64,000 bases of DNA from Rummeliibacillus pycnus_B (GCF_050459865.1 NZ_JBCMNM010000023.1:1-64000), one strand, 5' to 3'; shown: positions 51,236 to 60,781, numbered from the stretch's first letter. Numbers and translations are program-made. The notes: generated by a model from the sequence alone, not told the origin.

Positions 51236-54200
51236 AAAAGATTATAGGAATCTTTGCTTTTTTTATTCTTGTCATTTCTTTATCATGTATACTTTGGCAA
51301 CTAGAAGATGAAAAAAAGCTACAAATTGCAATAATTGATAAAACGGTACCGGATGAATCCTATAGAGAACACTTAGGATTGAATTGGTTATTAAAGACCT
51401 TAAAATATGTAGATTCAAATAATGATTCATATAAACTGGATGATTATTTTGGATTTAAACCGAATACCAGTAAAAAGACGTATTCTATAAAAGATTTACC
51501 AGATTCATATGAAAATGATGATGTCATTTACATTGCCGATACATATGGAGTATATCAAGATGATTTTCCTTGGATAAACAAAAATCGAGAAGGAGAGCGA
51601 TCTAATCTAGTATACGGCGGACTAAAAATGAATGAATGGAAAGCAATCGTTAATCGATTAAATGAGGACAAAAAAAGTACGTTAGTAGCCGAATTTAATA
51701 CATTAGCATCCCCAACTGATGAAACAGTAAGAAATCATATGAGCAGTGTTTTAGGTATTCAGTCATCTGGATGGATGGGTCGATATTTTGATGAATTGGA
51801 TTATCGTAAAAACAATGAAATTCCTAAATGGATAGTTGATAAATACGGTAGTAATTGGGGATATAAAGGTAAGGGTTTTATATTAATTAATGAAAGAGAA
51901 AATGAGATTGTTGTCTTAAAAACGGGAGAAGATATAGATAACAAGGGGATTTGGTTAAAATTCACTGAACAGGGTAAAAAAGAGTTCAATATTGAAAAGA
52001 GCGTCAAATATAATTATTGGTTTGACATTGTGACATCAGAAGATAAAAGAAATGTATTGGCTAATTATGATTGGAATTTAACCAAAAAAGGGCAAGAGAA
52101 ATTAACAGATAATAATATTCCGACATCCTTTGTAGCAGTAAATAAAACACAAATTAAGAGTGCAACAACCTATTATTTAGCAGGAGATTTTAATGATATT
52201 TCAACTGCGCCAAACTTTTACAAAATGAAAGGCATTCTTACAATCAATAAATACGCTAATAGATTTTCAGATTCAGCATTTTATTTTGATGCATATGTTC
52301 CTATGATGAAAGAAATTTTAAAACAGGCTTATGACAATAAAAACGATGATAAAGAAAATATAAGCAAGAAGAAAACTGAAAATAATCATGATGTTCAATA
52401 CACAGCTAAAATATCTGACGACAAAATGGAAGTTAAAATAGACGATAAATGGCAAAGTATGAAGATCAAAGGAGTAAATGTTGGTATTGCGAAACCTGGT
52501 TATTTTCCAGGGGAAACAGCTATTACAGAAGATGAGTATTATCAGTGGTTTAAAGACATTGGTAAACTAGGAGCCAATACAATCCGAGTTTATACAATCC
52601 ACCCACCCGGGTTTTATAATGCATTAAAAAAATACAATGAAAGTCATAAAAACCCTATATATGTTCTCCATGGAGTATGGATTGACGAGGAAAGACTGGT
52701 TAGTAAGGGCAATGCCTTTGATAAAGTAGGAACCATTAATTTTCAAAATGAAATAAAAAAGACAATAGATATTATTCATGGAAATGCATTAATTTTACCA
52801 AAAGCAGGACATGCTTCTGGCGCGTATAATGCGGATATATCTAAATATGTAATTGGATGGATACTTGGGATTGAATGGGATCCTGAAATGGTTCAATCAA
52901 CAAATAAATTGAATAAAACAATGCACGACTATAAGGGGAAATATGTCGAGGCAAAAAATGCCTCTCCTTTTGAGAACTGGTTAGCTACACAAATGGATTA
53001 TACGGCAACATATGAATTGGAAAAATATAATTGGATACGCCCACTAAGCTTCACGAACTGGGTGACAACAGACCTTTTAAAACATCCTTCAGAACCAAGT
53101 GAAGAGGAAGATTTAGTTTCTGTTAATCCGAATGTTATTCATTTAAAAGGTCCATATACATTGACCAAGGAATTTGCGAGTTATCATATCTATCCTTATT
53201 ACCCGGAATCAATGAACTATGATTATAAAAATTTTGTTGATTTTAGAGGGAAGAAAAATAACTATGCTGGATATTTACATGATTTGCATAAGGCACATAA
53301 ACTACCCATTTTAGTTGCTGAATTTGGTGTTCCGTCTGCTAGAGGAATGACCCATACAAATATCTACGGTTGGAATCAAGGTCATTTATCTGAAAAGGAA
53401 CAAGGTGATATCTTAGTGCATTTGTATGAAGATATTGAACATGAGGGGCTTTTAGGAGGACTTGCCTTTACATGGCAGGATGAGTGGTTTAAAAGAACTT
53501 GGAATACGATGGATTATGATGATCCAAATCGTCGCCCTTATTGGTCGAATGCTCAAACGAACGAGCAGCAATTTGGCCTATTAAGTTTTGATCGATTAAA
53601 GATAAAAGTGGATGGAAAGTATGATGATTGGTCCGAAGCTAAAGAACTCTATAAAGGTGGCAATGGGGAATTGCAATCTTTAATGGTCGACCATGATGAA
53701 CGTTATTTATATTACAAGATAAAAATGAATGACTTAAAACAAGGCTATCCAGTATTACTACTAGATACGTTACAAGGAAAAGGTAATACCTCCATTAAGC
53801 AAATGCCAATGGTTCATACAAAAAATGGACTTGATTTCATTGTACCAATTAAAAGTAAAAATGATGCACATGTCTTAGTGGATCGTCAATATGATTTATT
53901 TGCAGCTCTTTATAGGGGCTATAGAGCAGGATTCGATTATTATAGCAAAGGAAATACAGGTTTATTTTCTCCTATTCGTTACGTATTAAATGATAGTTTT
54001 ACCATTCCTACGACTGAAAAGGTTATTCCTTTTTCATACTATGAAACGGGTAAGTTGAAAGAAGGGAATGGAAATCCTGCTAGTAAGGACTATAACTCAT
54101 TAGTTGATTTTAATATTAATGAAAAGGAAAATACCATAGAGTTACGTATTCCTTGGCTTTTGTTGAATTTTAAAGACCCTAGCACGAAAGAAATTATGGG

Positions 54201-54435
54201 GAACATAAGCGAATTAAACTTTTCAGCAAGTGAAAAAGTAAATGGAATTCAGGTGGGAGTTGCTTATGTAAATAATCAGGGGAAATTGTTAGATTCATTC
54301 CCGAAAGCAGAAAAAAAGATGATCCCTGCATTTGAACAATATAGCTGGGATAATTGGGATCTACCAAAGTCTACCTATCGGTTAAAAGAATCCTATTATA
54401 TCTTGCAGAAAAAATTCATTTCGACTGACAACTAG
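51232..54435 (+). CDS. Large membrane-anchored glycosidase-like protein
   Basis: 1067 residues. N-terminal anchor (about 4-23); a domain at about 30-370 resembling amidotransferase/deacetylase-like folds (QIAIIDKTVPDESYREHLGLNWLL split, DVIYIADTYGVY); a Lys/Asp linker; a TIM-barrel glycosidase-like domain at about 405-770 (KGVNVGIAKPGYFPGE, candidate acids E548 in LGIEWD and E697 in VAEFGVP, then FTWQDEWFKRTWN); and a beta-sandwich C terminus (about 790-1060). It is translationally coupled to the synthase and probably trims, transfers or helps export the polymer outside the membrane. Domain boundaries are visual estimates. Confidence 0.75.
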   Translation: MKKIIGIFAFFILVISLSCILWQLEDEKKLQIAIIDKTVPDESYREHLGLNWLLKTLKYVDSNNDSYKLDDYFGFKPNTSKKTYSIKDLPDSYENDDVIYIADTYGVYQDDFPWINKNREGERSNLVYGGLKMNEWKAIVNRLNEDKKSTLVAEFNTLASPTDETVRNHMSSVLGIQSSGWMGRYFDELDYRKNNEIPKWIVDKYGSNWGYKGKGFILINERENEIVVLKTGEDIDNKGIWLKFTEQGKKEFNIEKSVKYNYWFDIVTSEDKRNVLANYDWNLTKKGQEKLTDNNIPTSFVAVNKTQIKSATTYYLAGDFNDISTAPNFYKMKGILTINKYANRFSDSAFYFDAYVPMMKEILKQAYDNKNDDKENISKKKTENNHDVQYTAKISDDKMEVKIDDKWQSMKIKGVNVGIAKPGYFPGETAITEDEYYQWFKDIGKLGANTIRVYTIHPPGFYNALKKYNESHKNPIYVLHGVWIDEERLVSKGNAFDKVGTINFQNEIKKTIDIIHGNALILPKAGHASGAYNADISKYVIGWILGIEWDPEMVQSTNKLNKTMHDYKGKYVEAKNASPFENWLATQMDYTATYELEKYNWIRPLSFTNWVTTDLLKHPSEPSEEEDLVSVNPNVIHLKGPYTLTKEFASYHIYPYYPESMNYDYKNFVDFRGKKNNYAGYLHDLHKAHKLPILVAEFGVPSARGMTHTNIYGWNQGHLSEKEQGDILVHLYEDIEHEGLLGGLAFTWQDEWFKRTWNTMDYDDPNRRPYWSNAQTNEQQFGLLSFDRLKIKVDGKYDDWSEAKELYKGGNGELQSLMVDHDERYLYYKIKMNDLKQGYPVLLLDTLQGKGNTSIKQMPMVHTKNGLDFIVPIKSKNDAHVLVDRQYDLFAALYRGYRAGFDYYSKGNTGLFSPIRYVLNDSFTIPTTEKVIPFSYYETGKLKEGNGNPASKDYNSLVDFNINEKENTIELRIPWLLLNFKDPSTKEIMGNISELNFSASEKVNGIQVGVAYVNNQGKLLDSFPKAEKKMIPAFEQYSWDNWDLPKSTYRLKESYYILQKKFISTDN

Positions 54436-54466
54436 GTAAACATATTTCGATTAAAAAGATAACATA

Positions 54467-54510
54467 AGGCTATTTAGTAGAATATTATCTACTGAATAGC
54501 CTCTTTTAAT
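54467..54510 (+). terminator. Terminator of the polysaccharide operon
   Basis: AGGCTATT-AGTAGA (54467-54481) pairs with TCTACT-AATAGCCT (54488-54502), then CTTTTAATTT. Confidence 0.85.
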
Positions 54511-54669
54511 TTATGTATATTCTTCGGAAATCTTTTAATATTATGTACCGTAGCTGGTTAGAATAAAATTTGAGATATAAATTAGTATTTTATCTACATA
54601 TTTTTTAGTCTAAATATTTCCTTTATGATAGAAGTACATGAGTTTCAATAGGAGGGTTTTAACAGGATT

Positions 54670-55734
54670 ATGTCGATGTTAAATAAGGCAATGGATTTTA
54701 TAAAGATGTATTATGCTGAGAATGATTTGCCAGAAGAGCAAATGAATCAACGACTAGGAGAAGTTGAACAGCAAATTACAGAGCATGGACATTATACACA
54801 TACTACAGACGAACTCGCTTATGGAGCAAGAGTGGCGTGGAGAAATAGTAATAAGTGTATCGGACGTTTGTTTTGGCAATCTCTACAAGTAAAGGATCAA
54901 CGTGTGATAATAGATGAAGAGATAATTTATGAAAAGCTCTTAGAACATATAGACTTTGCTACGAATGATGGAAAAATACGACCTACGATTTCCATCTTCG
55001 AACCAAAAAAAGTACGAATTTGGAATCACCAGCTGATTCGCTATGCTGGTTATGAACAAGAAGATGGTTCAGTAATTGGAGATCCTGATTCACTTGCTTT
55101 TACAAAACAATGCATAGAATTAGGGTGGCAAGGAAATGGTGGACAGTTTGATGTGTTGCCATTAGTAATTCAGATTGAGGATCATCCACCTCGATTCTTT
55201 GATATTCCGCAAGAATATATAAAAGAAGTTCCTTTGCGACATCCTGAATTTGATTGGTTTGCTGATTTACATATGAAATGGTATGCAGTACCAATGATTT
55301 CAAGTATGAAGCTAGAAGTAGGAGGCATTACCTATGCAGCGGCTCCGTTTAATGGCTGGTATATGGGAACTGAAATCGGCGCTCGCAATTTAGCAGATGA
55401 ATATCGGTATAACATGTTACCAATTGTTGCAGAGAGAATGGGTTTAAACACTACATCGAATTCAAGCTTATGGCGTGATCGTGCATTAGTAGAACTAAAT
55501 GTAGCCGTACTTTTTTCTTTTAAGGAAGATGGCGTAAGTATCGTCGATCATCATACTGCAGCGCAACAATTTAAACGTTTTGAAGTAAATGAGGCTTCAG
55601 CAGATCGCGATGTTACAGGTAACTGGACATGGCTAATACCACCGTTGTCACCAGCCGCGACTCATATTTTTCATAAACAGTATGATAATACAAAGAAATC
55701 ACCTGAGTATTCTTATCAAAAATCACCTTATTAA
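54670..55734 (+). CDS. nos: Nitric oxide synthase oxygenase
   Basis: 354 residues, the oxygenase-only bacterial NOS. Heme-thiolate Cys63 in RVAWRNSNKCIGRLFW, substrate-site region NGWYMGTEIGARNLAD, and C-terminal WTWLIPPLSPAATHIFH. It makes NO from arginine with a separate reductase. The AGGAGGG site is 13 bases before the ATG, longer than usual; the next in-frame ATG is two codons on. Monocistronic with a perfect terminator. In Bacillus, NOS-derived NO protects against oxidative stress, which fits the nearby catalase only loosely. Confidence 0.95.
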   Translation: MSMLNKAMDFIKMYYAENDLPEEQMNQRLGEVEQQITEHGHYTHTTDELAYGARVAWRNSNKCIGRLFWQSLQVKDQRVIIDEEIIYEKLLEHIDFATNDGKIRPTISIFEPKKVRIWNHQLIRYAGYEQEDGSVIGDPDSLAFTKQCIELGWQGNGGQFDVLPLVIQIEDHPPRFFDIPQEYIKEVPLRHPEFDWFADLHMKWYAVPMISSMKLEVGGITYAAAPFNGWYMGTEIGARNLADEYRYNMLPIVAERMGLNTTSNSSLWRDRALVELNVAVLFSFKEDGVSIVDHHTAAQQFKRFEVNEASADRDVTGNWTWLIPPLSPAATHIFHKQYDNTKKSPEYSYQKSPY

Positions 55735-55750
55735 GAAATAAAAATTATGT

Positions 55751-55783
55751 AAAAAACTTTGGATTTTGTCCAAAGTTTTTTGC
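55751..55783 (+). terminator. Terminator after nos
   Basis: AAAAAACTTTGGA (55751-55763) pairs with TCCAAAGTTTTTT (55769-55781). Confidence 0.92.
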
Positions 55784-55859
55784 GTATATTAGAGCTGATA
55801 TCACAAAAAGTGCTCTGAATGCTTTGAGGTGATAATAAAAAGAATTTTCAAAAAAAGTA

Positions 55860-55888
55860 TTGATTTACAAGCAATGATGCATTATTAT
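55860..55888 (+). promoter_or_regulatory. Promoter of the SAM-riboswitch operon
   Basis: TTGATT (55860-55865), 17-base spacer, TATTAT (55883-55888), about 35 bases upstream of the aptamer. Confidence 0.7.
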
Positions 55889-55925
55889 AGTCTATAAAGT
55901 TTAAAGCATACTAAACTGATAAGGA

Positions 55926-56072
55926 TTCTTGTGAAGAGAGACGAAGGGACTTTCCTTATGAAATCTAAGCAACCACTAAAAACAAGGGTCTAAATCTAGA
56001 AAGTGAAAGCTTGATAGATAAGAGCTATTTGATGAACTATAAAGTCAATTTCCAACTCATCAGAAATTGGCC
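55926..56072 (+). promoter_or_regulatory. SAM-I (S-box) riboswitch
   Basis: Aptamer about 55926-56024. Core GAAGAGAGACGAAGGGAC, TTATGAAATC and AAGCAACC match the S-box consensus in order and spacing. P1 forms from TTCTTGT (55926-55932) and ATAAGAG (56018-56024). Downstream, CAATTTC (56046-56052) / GAAATTG (56063-56069) with a short T-rich tail is the likely terminator, and GATGA (56031-56035) / TCATC may be the competing fold. High S-adenosylmethionine should switch off the sulfur genes below. Confidence 0.88.
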
Positions 56073-56132
56073 TATATTTTCACCTTAAATATGAGTAAAC
56101 ATATAAGAATACATAATATGAGGAGGGGTATC

Positions 56133-57335
56133 ATGACAACTTCAACAAATGATGAAGTAATCCGGAGTATTTTCAATGATATAGATCAACATTTTGAGGA
56201 GACCGTTTCATGGAGAAGACATTTACACCAAAATCCTGAACTTTCATTTCAAGAACAAGAAACCGCAAAATTTATTGCTGAAAAATTAGAAAGTTTTGGT
56301 ATTGAAGTAAAAAGGCATATAGGTGGTAACGGTTTAATTGGTACTTTAAAGGGTGCTTATGATGGTCAAACGGTGGCTCTTAGAGCAGATTTTGATGCGT
56401 TACCTATCATAGATTTAAAAGAGGTTTCGTATAAATCTCAAAATCCGGGTGTAATGCATGCTTGTGGTCATGATGGTCATACATCTGCATTACTTTCAGT
56501 TGCAAGAGTATTGACACAGCACAAAGATAAGATTTATGGGACAGTGAAATTTATCTTCCAACCAGCAGAAGAAACACCTCCTGGTGGTGCTAAATATATG
56601 GTGGAAGATGGAGCGCTAGAAGCTGTTGATGTTATCTTCGGTGCACATCTTGATTCAGGGAATCCAGTAGGAAAGATCTCCGTTGGCGAAGGTTATCGAA
56701 TGGCTGCAGTAGATAAATTTAAAATTACTCTACAAGGCCTAGGTGGCCACGGAGCTCGCCCCCATGAAGCAATCGATTCAATCGTCTTAGGTGGTAAAAT
56801 CGTCAGTGACTTACAGCAAGTAGTTAGCAGACGTTTAAATCCATTTGATCCAGCAGTTGTGACAATTGGTGTTTTTCACGCAGGGAGTGCTTTCAATATT
56901 ATTGCAGACTCAGCAATAATCGAAGGTACGGTTCGTACGATGACTGAGGATGTCCGTCAAAAAGTAAAAAAAGAAATTTACTCAATCGTTGAAGGTGCAG
57001 CATCATCAGCTCATGCAACAGCTGAAATTGATTACTTGCACGGTTATCCGGCACTTTACAATCATCCGAAAGAAACAGCATTAGCTAAAAGTCTTTTCGA
57101 AAAACAATTCGGTAAAGACCGTGTTCAAGATTTAGAGCCTACAATGGGTGCTGAAGATTTTGCTTATTACTTACTTGAAAAACCGGGTACGTATTTCAAA
57201 GTTGGCTCACATAACAACGATCCTGCAACGCAATTTCCTCATCACCATCCAAAATTCGATTTCGATGAACATGCATTGCTCGAAATTCAGAAGTCTTTCG
57301 TCACAATTATTGCGCATTATTTATTTGAAAAATAA
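56133..57335 (+). CDS. M20 family amidohydrolase (N-acyl amino acid deacylase)
   Basis: 400 residues from the ATG at 56133 (GAGGAGGGG 6 bases upstream); the frame opens 22 codons earlier inside the riboswitch region and is rejected. Metal-site motif HACGHDGHTSA, PAEETPPGGA with catalytic Glu, and C-terminal GAEDFAYYL. Related to hippurate hydrolase, YxeP and the SndA-type enzymes that release sulfur amino acids from N-acetyl forms. SAM-riboswitch control argues for an N-acyl cysteine or methionine derivative as substrate. Confidence 0.9.
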   Translation: MTTSTNDEVIRSIFNDIDQHFEETVSWRRHLHQNPELSFQEQETAKFIAEKLESFGIEVKRHIGGNGLIGTLKGAYDGQTVALRADFDALPIIDLKEVSYKSQNPGVMHACGHDGHTSALLSVARVLTQHKDKIYGTVKFIFQPAEETPPGGAKYMVEDGALEAVDVIFGAHLDSGNPVGKISVGEGYRMAAVDKFKITLQGLGGHGARPHEAIDSIVLGGKIVSDLQQVVSRRLNPFDPAVVTIGVFHAGSAFNIIADSAIIEGTVRTMTEDVRQKVKKEIYSIVEGAASSAHATAEIDYLHGYPALYNHPKETALAKSLFEKQFGKDRVQDLEPTMGAEDFAYYLLEKPGTYFKVGSHNNDPATQFPHHHPKFDFDEHALLEIQKSFVTIIAHYLFEK

Positions 57336-57350
57336 AAGGGGGATGGACAG

Positions 57351-58163
57351 ATGGTACAGCTACAATTTGACCATTTAGTACACTTTTTAGATAAACCAGA
57401 AGATTTTATCGCTGAATTAAAAGAGCAAAATATTCATGCAGTAGATGGTGGTGTACATGAAGGTCGCGGTACTTACAATGCTTTAAGTTATTTTGACTTA
57501 AGCTATCTAGAATTTCTTGGGACATATGACCGGGATCTAGTGAAAAACGCAAAACAAGCACATCACAGTATGATGGAAACCATTATCGATGCAGATTTTA
57601 GAGAAGGATTCATTCGTTTTGCTTCTCGCACAACTGATATAGAAGTTGTCGCGAAAGAATGGCGTGAAAAGGGCCTAACGGTGTCTGGTCCACACCCACT
57701 TTATCGAAAACGTCCAGACGGCAGTGTCATTAGCTGGCGCTTGCTTTTCGGTGGGGAAGAGAATGATTCATTAAAATTACCGTTTATTATTCAATGGGAT
57801 GACGATGATGAAAAACGCCGTATCGAACAAATAGAACAAGGTGTAATTGGTCATCAACAATTAGGAATCGAATTTGCAGGTCCTACTTTCGCAGTAAAAG
57901 ATTCCGTAGAAACTGCTAAAAAGTGGGCTCTTTATTTAGATTTAGTTTCAAAAGCATCATATGAGGACAAAGAATTGAATGCACATGTCGAAGTATTAGC
58001 ACTTCATGGTGGAGATCTCCATTTTGCCAGTCCAAATGGTGATGGTATTGTTCAAAGTATTCTAGATGAACATGGTGAAGTACCATTCCAAGCAAATTTC
58101 GTAGGTGCAAGTGAAGATAAAACAGTCGAATTACACAATGGACGTTACCATTTTAAAAAGTAA
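57351..58163 (+). CDS. VOC/glyoxalase-like domain protein
   Basis: 270 residues with two halves of the vicinal-oxygen-chelate fold, opening LQFDHLVHFLDKPEDFIAEL with the first metal His and with YNALSYFDLSYLEFLG. It matches the glyoxalase-like (Glyoxalase_3) group. It starts 15 bases after the deacylase stop, with AAAGGGGGATGG upstream. Its place in a SAM-regulated sulfonate-type operon suggests it processes an imported sulfur compound, but the reaction is unknown. Confidence 0.82.
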   Translation: MVQLQFDHLVHFLDKPEDFIAELKEQNIHAVDGGVHEGRGTYNALSYFDLSYLEFLGTYDRDLVKNAKQAHHSMMETIIDADFREGFIRFASRTTDIEVVAKEWREKGLTVSGPHPLYRKRPDGSVISWRLLFGGEENDSLKLPFIIQWDDDDEKRRIEQIEQGVIGHQQLGIEFAGPTFAVKDSVETAKKWALYLDLVSKASYEDKELNAHVEVLALHGGDLHFASPNGDGIVQSILDEHGEVPFQANFVGASEDKTVELHNGRYHFKK

Positions 58164-58214
58164 TTTAAAAAGCTTCAAAACCAAGTTAGTAAATATGAAT
58201 AAGAGGTGTAATGG

Positions 58215-59204
58215 ATGAAGAAAATAAGTCGAATTTTATCGTTAGTAATACTAGGCATAATGGTATTGGCTCTTGCCGCTTGCGGATCAAAGACTTCCGA
58301 TTCGAAAGCTTCAAGTGCTGGTTCAAACGATGACAAAGTAGTAAAAATAGGTTACCAAAAAGGGAATACAATCAATATTTTAAAAGAAAGTGGTTTTCTA
58401 GACAAAGCACTAAAAGAAGAAGGTTATAAAGTAGAATGGCGTGAATTTAGCCATGGTGGTACTTTATTAGAAGGATTATTCACAGGTAATATTGACTTTG
58501 GTCATGCGGCAGATGGTTCCGGAATTAATGCTCAAGCAGGGAACAAACCATTTGTATATGTTGGTGCAGATAAGCCTAACCCAGAAGGTATTGGTTTATT
58601 AGTACACAAGGATTCTGGTATTCAAGATATTCAAGCACTAAAAGGCAAAAAAATAGGCGTCTTAAAAGGCGGAAACCACCACTATTTAGCAATGTTAGCA
58701 ATAGAAGATGCAGGTTTAAAATTAGATGATGTAGAGTGGGTATATCTACAAGACGCATCGCAACTGCGTACAGCTTTTGAAACAAAGAAAATTGATGCGC
58801 TTGGAACATACGATCCATTCTTCGCTAGTGCTGAAATAGACTTAGATACAATTAATTTAACTGAAGGAAAAGATTATAACTATCCAAACCGTACTTTCTA
58901 CTATGCAAATGAAGACTTTAACAAAAAGCATCCTGAATTAGTTAAAATTATTTTAGATTCGATTGCTAAATCAGATAATTGGGCGAATAAAAACAAACCA
59001 GAAGTTGTAAAACTTGTAGCTAAATCACTTGGCATTGACGAAAAAGTAATTGCGCGTGCAACTGAACGTCGTACGTATGGATTAGATTATATGAACGATG
59101 AAATAACTGAAACTCAACAAAAACAAGCCGACTATTATGCAAAAGTGGGTCTAATTCCACAACCAGTAAAGGTTTCTGAACGAGTAGTTAAGATTGAAGA
59201 ATAG
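58215..59204 (+). CDS. ssuA: Sulfonate/taurine-type ABC transporter binding lipoprotein
   Basis: 329 residues. Lipoprotein signal with LAACGSK; SsuA/TauA-like fold with KIGYQKGNTINILKESGFLD, EWREFSHGGTLLEGLFTGNIDFGHAAD (two parts) and GIGLLVHKDSGI. Binds an aliphatic sulfonate or related organosulfur compound. GAGGTG precedes the ATG. It is followed by permease and ATPase genes, and S-box control supports a sulfur substrate. The ssu label is functional, not orthology-proven. Confidence 0.87.
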   Translation: MKKISRILSLVILGIMVLALAACGSKTSDSKASSAGSNDDKVVKIGYQKGNTINILKESGFLDKALKEEGYKVEWREFSHGGTLLEGLFTGNIDFGHAADGSGINAQAGNKPFVYVGADKPNPEGIGLLVHKDSGIQDIQALKGKKIGVLKGGNHHYLAMLAIEDAGLKLDDVEWVYLQDASQLRTAFETKKIDALGTYDPFFASAEIDLDTINLTEGKDYNYPNRTFYYANEDFNKKHPELVKIILDSIAKSDNWANKNKPEVVKLVAKSLGIDEKVIARATERRTYGLDYMNDEITETQQKQADYYAKVGLIPQPVKVSERVVKIEE

Positions 59205-59215
59205 GGGTGCCCATC

Positions 59216-59974
59216 ATGAAAAGAGTAGTTTATAAAGTTTTGCCATGGGTAATTCCTGTTCTCTTTTTAATCGGATGGCAATTGACAGCTACATTTGGTG
59301 TTGTATCCACACAATTAGTGCCCACACCAGAAACGGTTGTTAAGAGCTTTTATAAATTACTGATTTCAGGTCAATTACTCTACCATCTTGAAGGAAGCTT
59401 AGGTCGTGCTTTCGTCGGTTTACTAATCGGCGGAAGTATAGGGTTCTTATTAGGAATTTCAAATGGATTATCGAAAATGTCATTTGCATTCACAGATACT
59501 TCGTTGCAAATGATCCGTAACGTACCGAATTTAGCACTTGTTCCACTTGTGATCATTTGGTTTGGTATTGATGAAGCAGCGAAAATTTTCTTAGTTGCAA
59601 TCGGAGTAATGTTCCCTCTCTACATCAATACATTACATGGTATTCGTAATATTGACCCAGGTTATATTGAAATGGGGCGTATGTACGGCTTAAAAGGATG
59701 GAAATTATTCAAAGAAATCTTACTTCCAGGTGCACTACCCTCTATTTTCGTTGGTTTACGATATGCACTCGGGGTAATGTGGATGACATTGATTGTAGCA
59801 GAAACAATCGCGACTACTCGCGGTGTTGGTTATCTTGCAACAACTGCTCAACAGTTCATGCAAACGGACATTATTATTATTACAATTATTTTATATGCAT
59901 TGTTCGGGAAACTAGCAGACCTTCTAGCACGCTTTGGAGAAAGAAAAGCTCTCCGCTGGCATAAGGCTTACTAA
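59216..59974 (+). CDS. ssuC: Sulfonate-type ABC transporter permease
   Basis: 252 residues from the ATG at 59216 (GGGGTG 6 bases upstream; a GTG at 59207 overlaps the site). Six helices and the binding-protein-dependent permease motif EILLPGALPSIFVGLRYALG. It starts 11 bases after the binding-protein stop. Works with the adjacent ATPase. Typical length for SsuC/TauC. Confidence 0.88.
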   Translation: MKRVVYKVLPWVIPVLFLIGWQLTATFGVVSTQLVPTPETVVKSFYKLLISGQLLYHLEGSLGRAFVGLLIGGSIGFLLGISNGLSKMSFAFTDTSLQMIRNVPNLALVPLVIIWFGIDEAAKIFLVAIGVMFPLYINTLHGIRNIDPGYIEMGRMYGLKGWKLFKEILLPGALPSIFVGLRYALGVMWMTLIVAETIATTRGVGYLATTAQQFMQTDIIIITIILYALFGKLADLLARFGERKALRWHKAY

Positions 59975-59992
59975 TCTAAGAGGGGTGAAAAT

Positions 59993-60745
59993 ATGGTTGT
60001 GGCTTTTCCGCTTGAAAAAGTTCAAAATAAGCAAGGAATTGATATCCGAATAGAAAAAATTGAAAAAATGTTCGGGGATAAAACAGTTTTAAAAAACCTT
60101 TCATTGCCTATTGAAGCTGGCGAGTTCGTTGTTATTGTTGGTAAAAGTGGTAGTGGTAAAAGTACTTTGCTTCGTCTAGCAGCAGGGTTAGAAGAGCCAA
60201 CATCAGGTACAATTACATTCAATCAAGTGCCTATTCAAAAGTCGGAAGCAAAGCTTCGTATGATGTATCAAGATTCGCGATTGCTTCCTTGGAAAAGTGT
60301 TTTGAATAATGTTGGAATTGGATTAAATGGCAAGTGGAAAGATGCAGCTGAAAAGACACTAGATCATGTAGGGTTAATAGATTATAAAGATCAATGGCCA
60401 TCTACTTTGTCAGGTGGACAACAACAGCGTGTAGCTCTAGCGAGAGCTTTAGTCAATAATCCCTCATTATTATTATTTGATGAACCATTGAGCGCATTAG
60501 ATGCATTAACCCGTTTGGAAATGCAAAATCTAATCGAAACATTATGGCTTGAAAAAGGATTTACAGCATTACTTGTCACACATGATGTACAAGAAGCAGT
60601 AAGATTAGGTGACCGAATTATTTTAATTGAAGATGGTACTATTACAATGGATGTAAAAAATAATGTACCCCGTCCTAGAGGAATCTCTGACCCTGATCTA
60701 ACAAAATTAGAAAAGGAAATTTTACATCGAATTATGCAATCGTAA
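59993..60745 (+). CDS. ssuB: Sulfonate-type ABC transporter ATP-binding protein
   Basis: 250 residues with Walker A GKSGSGKS, signature LSGGQQQRVALARA, Walker B LLFDEPLSALD and H-loop LLVTHDVQEAV. Last gene of the S-box operon. GAGGGGTG precedes the ATG. Its stop codon runs directly into a perfect bidirectional terminator. Confidence 0.92.
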   Translation: MVVAFPLEKVQNKQGIDIRIEKIEKMFGDKTVLKNLSLPIEAGEFVVIVGKSGSGKSTLLRLAAGLEEPTSGTITFNQVPIQKSEAKLRMMYQDSRLLPWKSVLNNVGIGLNGKWKDAAEKTLDHVGLIDYKDQWPSTLSGGQQQRVALARALVNNPSLLLFDEPLSALDALTRLEMQNLIETLWLEKGFTALLVTHDVQEAVRLGDRIILIEDGTITMDVKNNVPRPRGISDPDLTKLEKEILHRIMQS

Positions 60746-60781
60746 AAAAACTTGAACGACTATGTCGTTCAAGTTTTTTTA
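60744..60781. terminator. Bidirectional terminator
   Basis: 17-bp stem AAAAAAACTTGAACGAC-type arm (60744-60760) / GTCGTTCAAGTTTTTTT (60764-60780) with a 3-base loop, overlapping the stop codons of both convergent genes. Confidence 0.93.

Noticed and set aside
56067..56132. Upstream start for the M20 deacylase
   Set aside because: The frame begins inside the riboswitch terminator region; the ATG at 56133 has a strong GAGGAGGGG.
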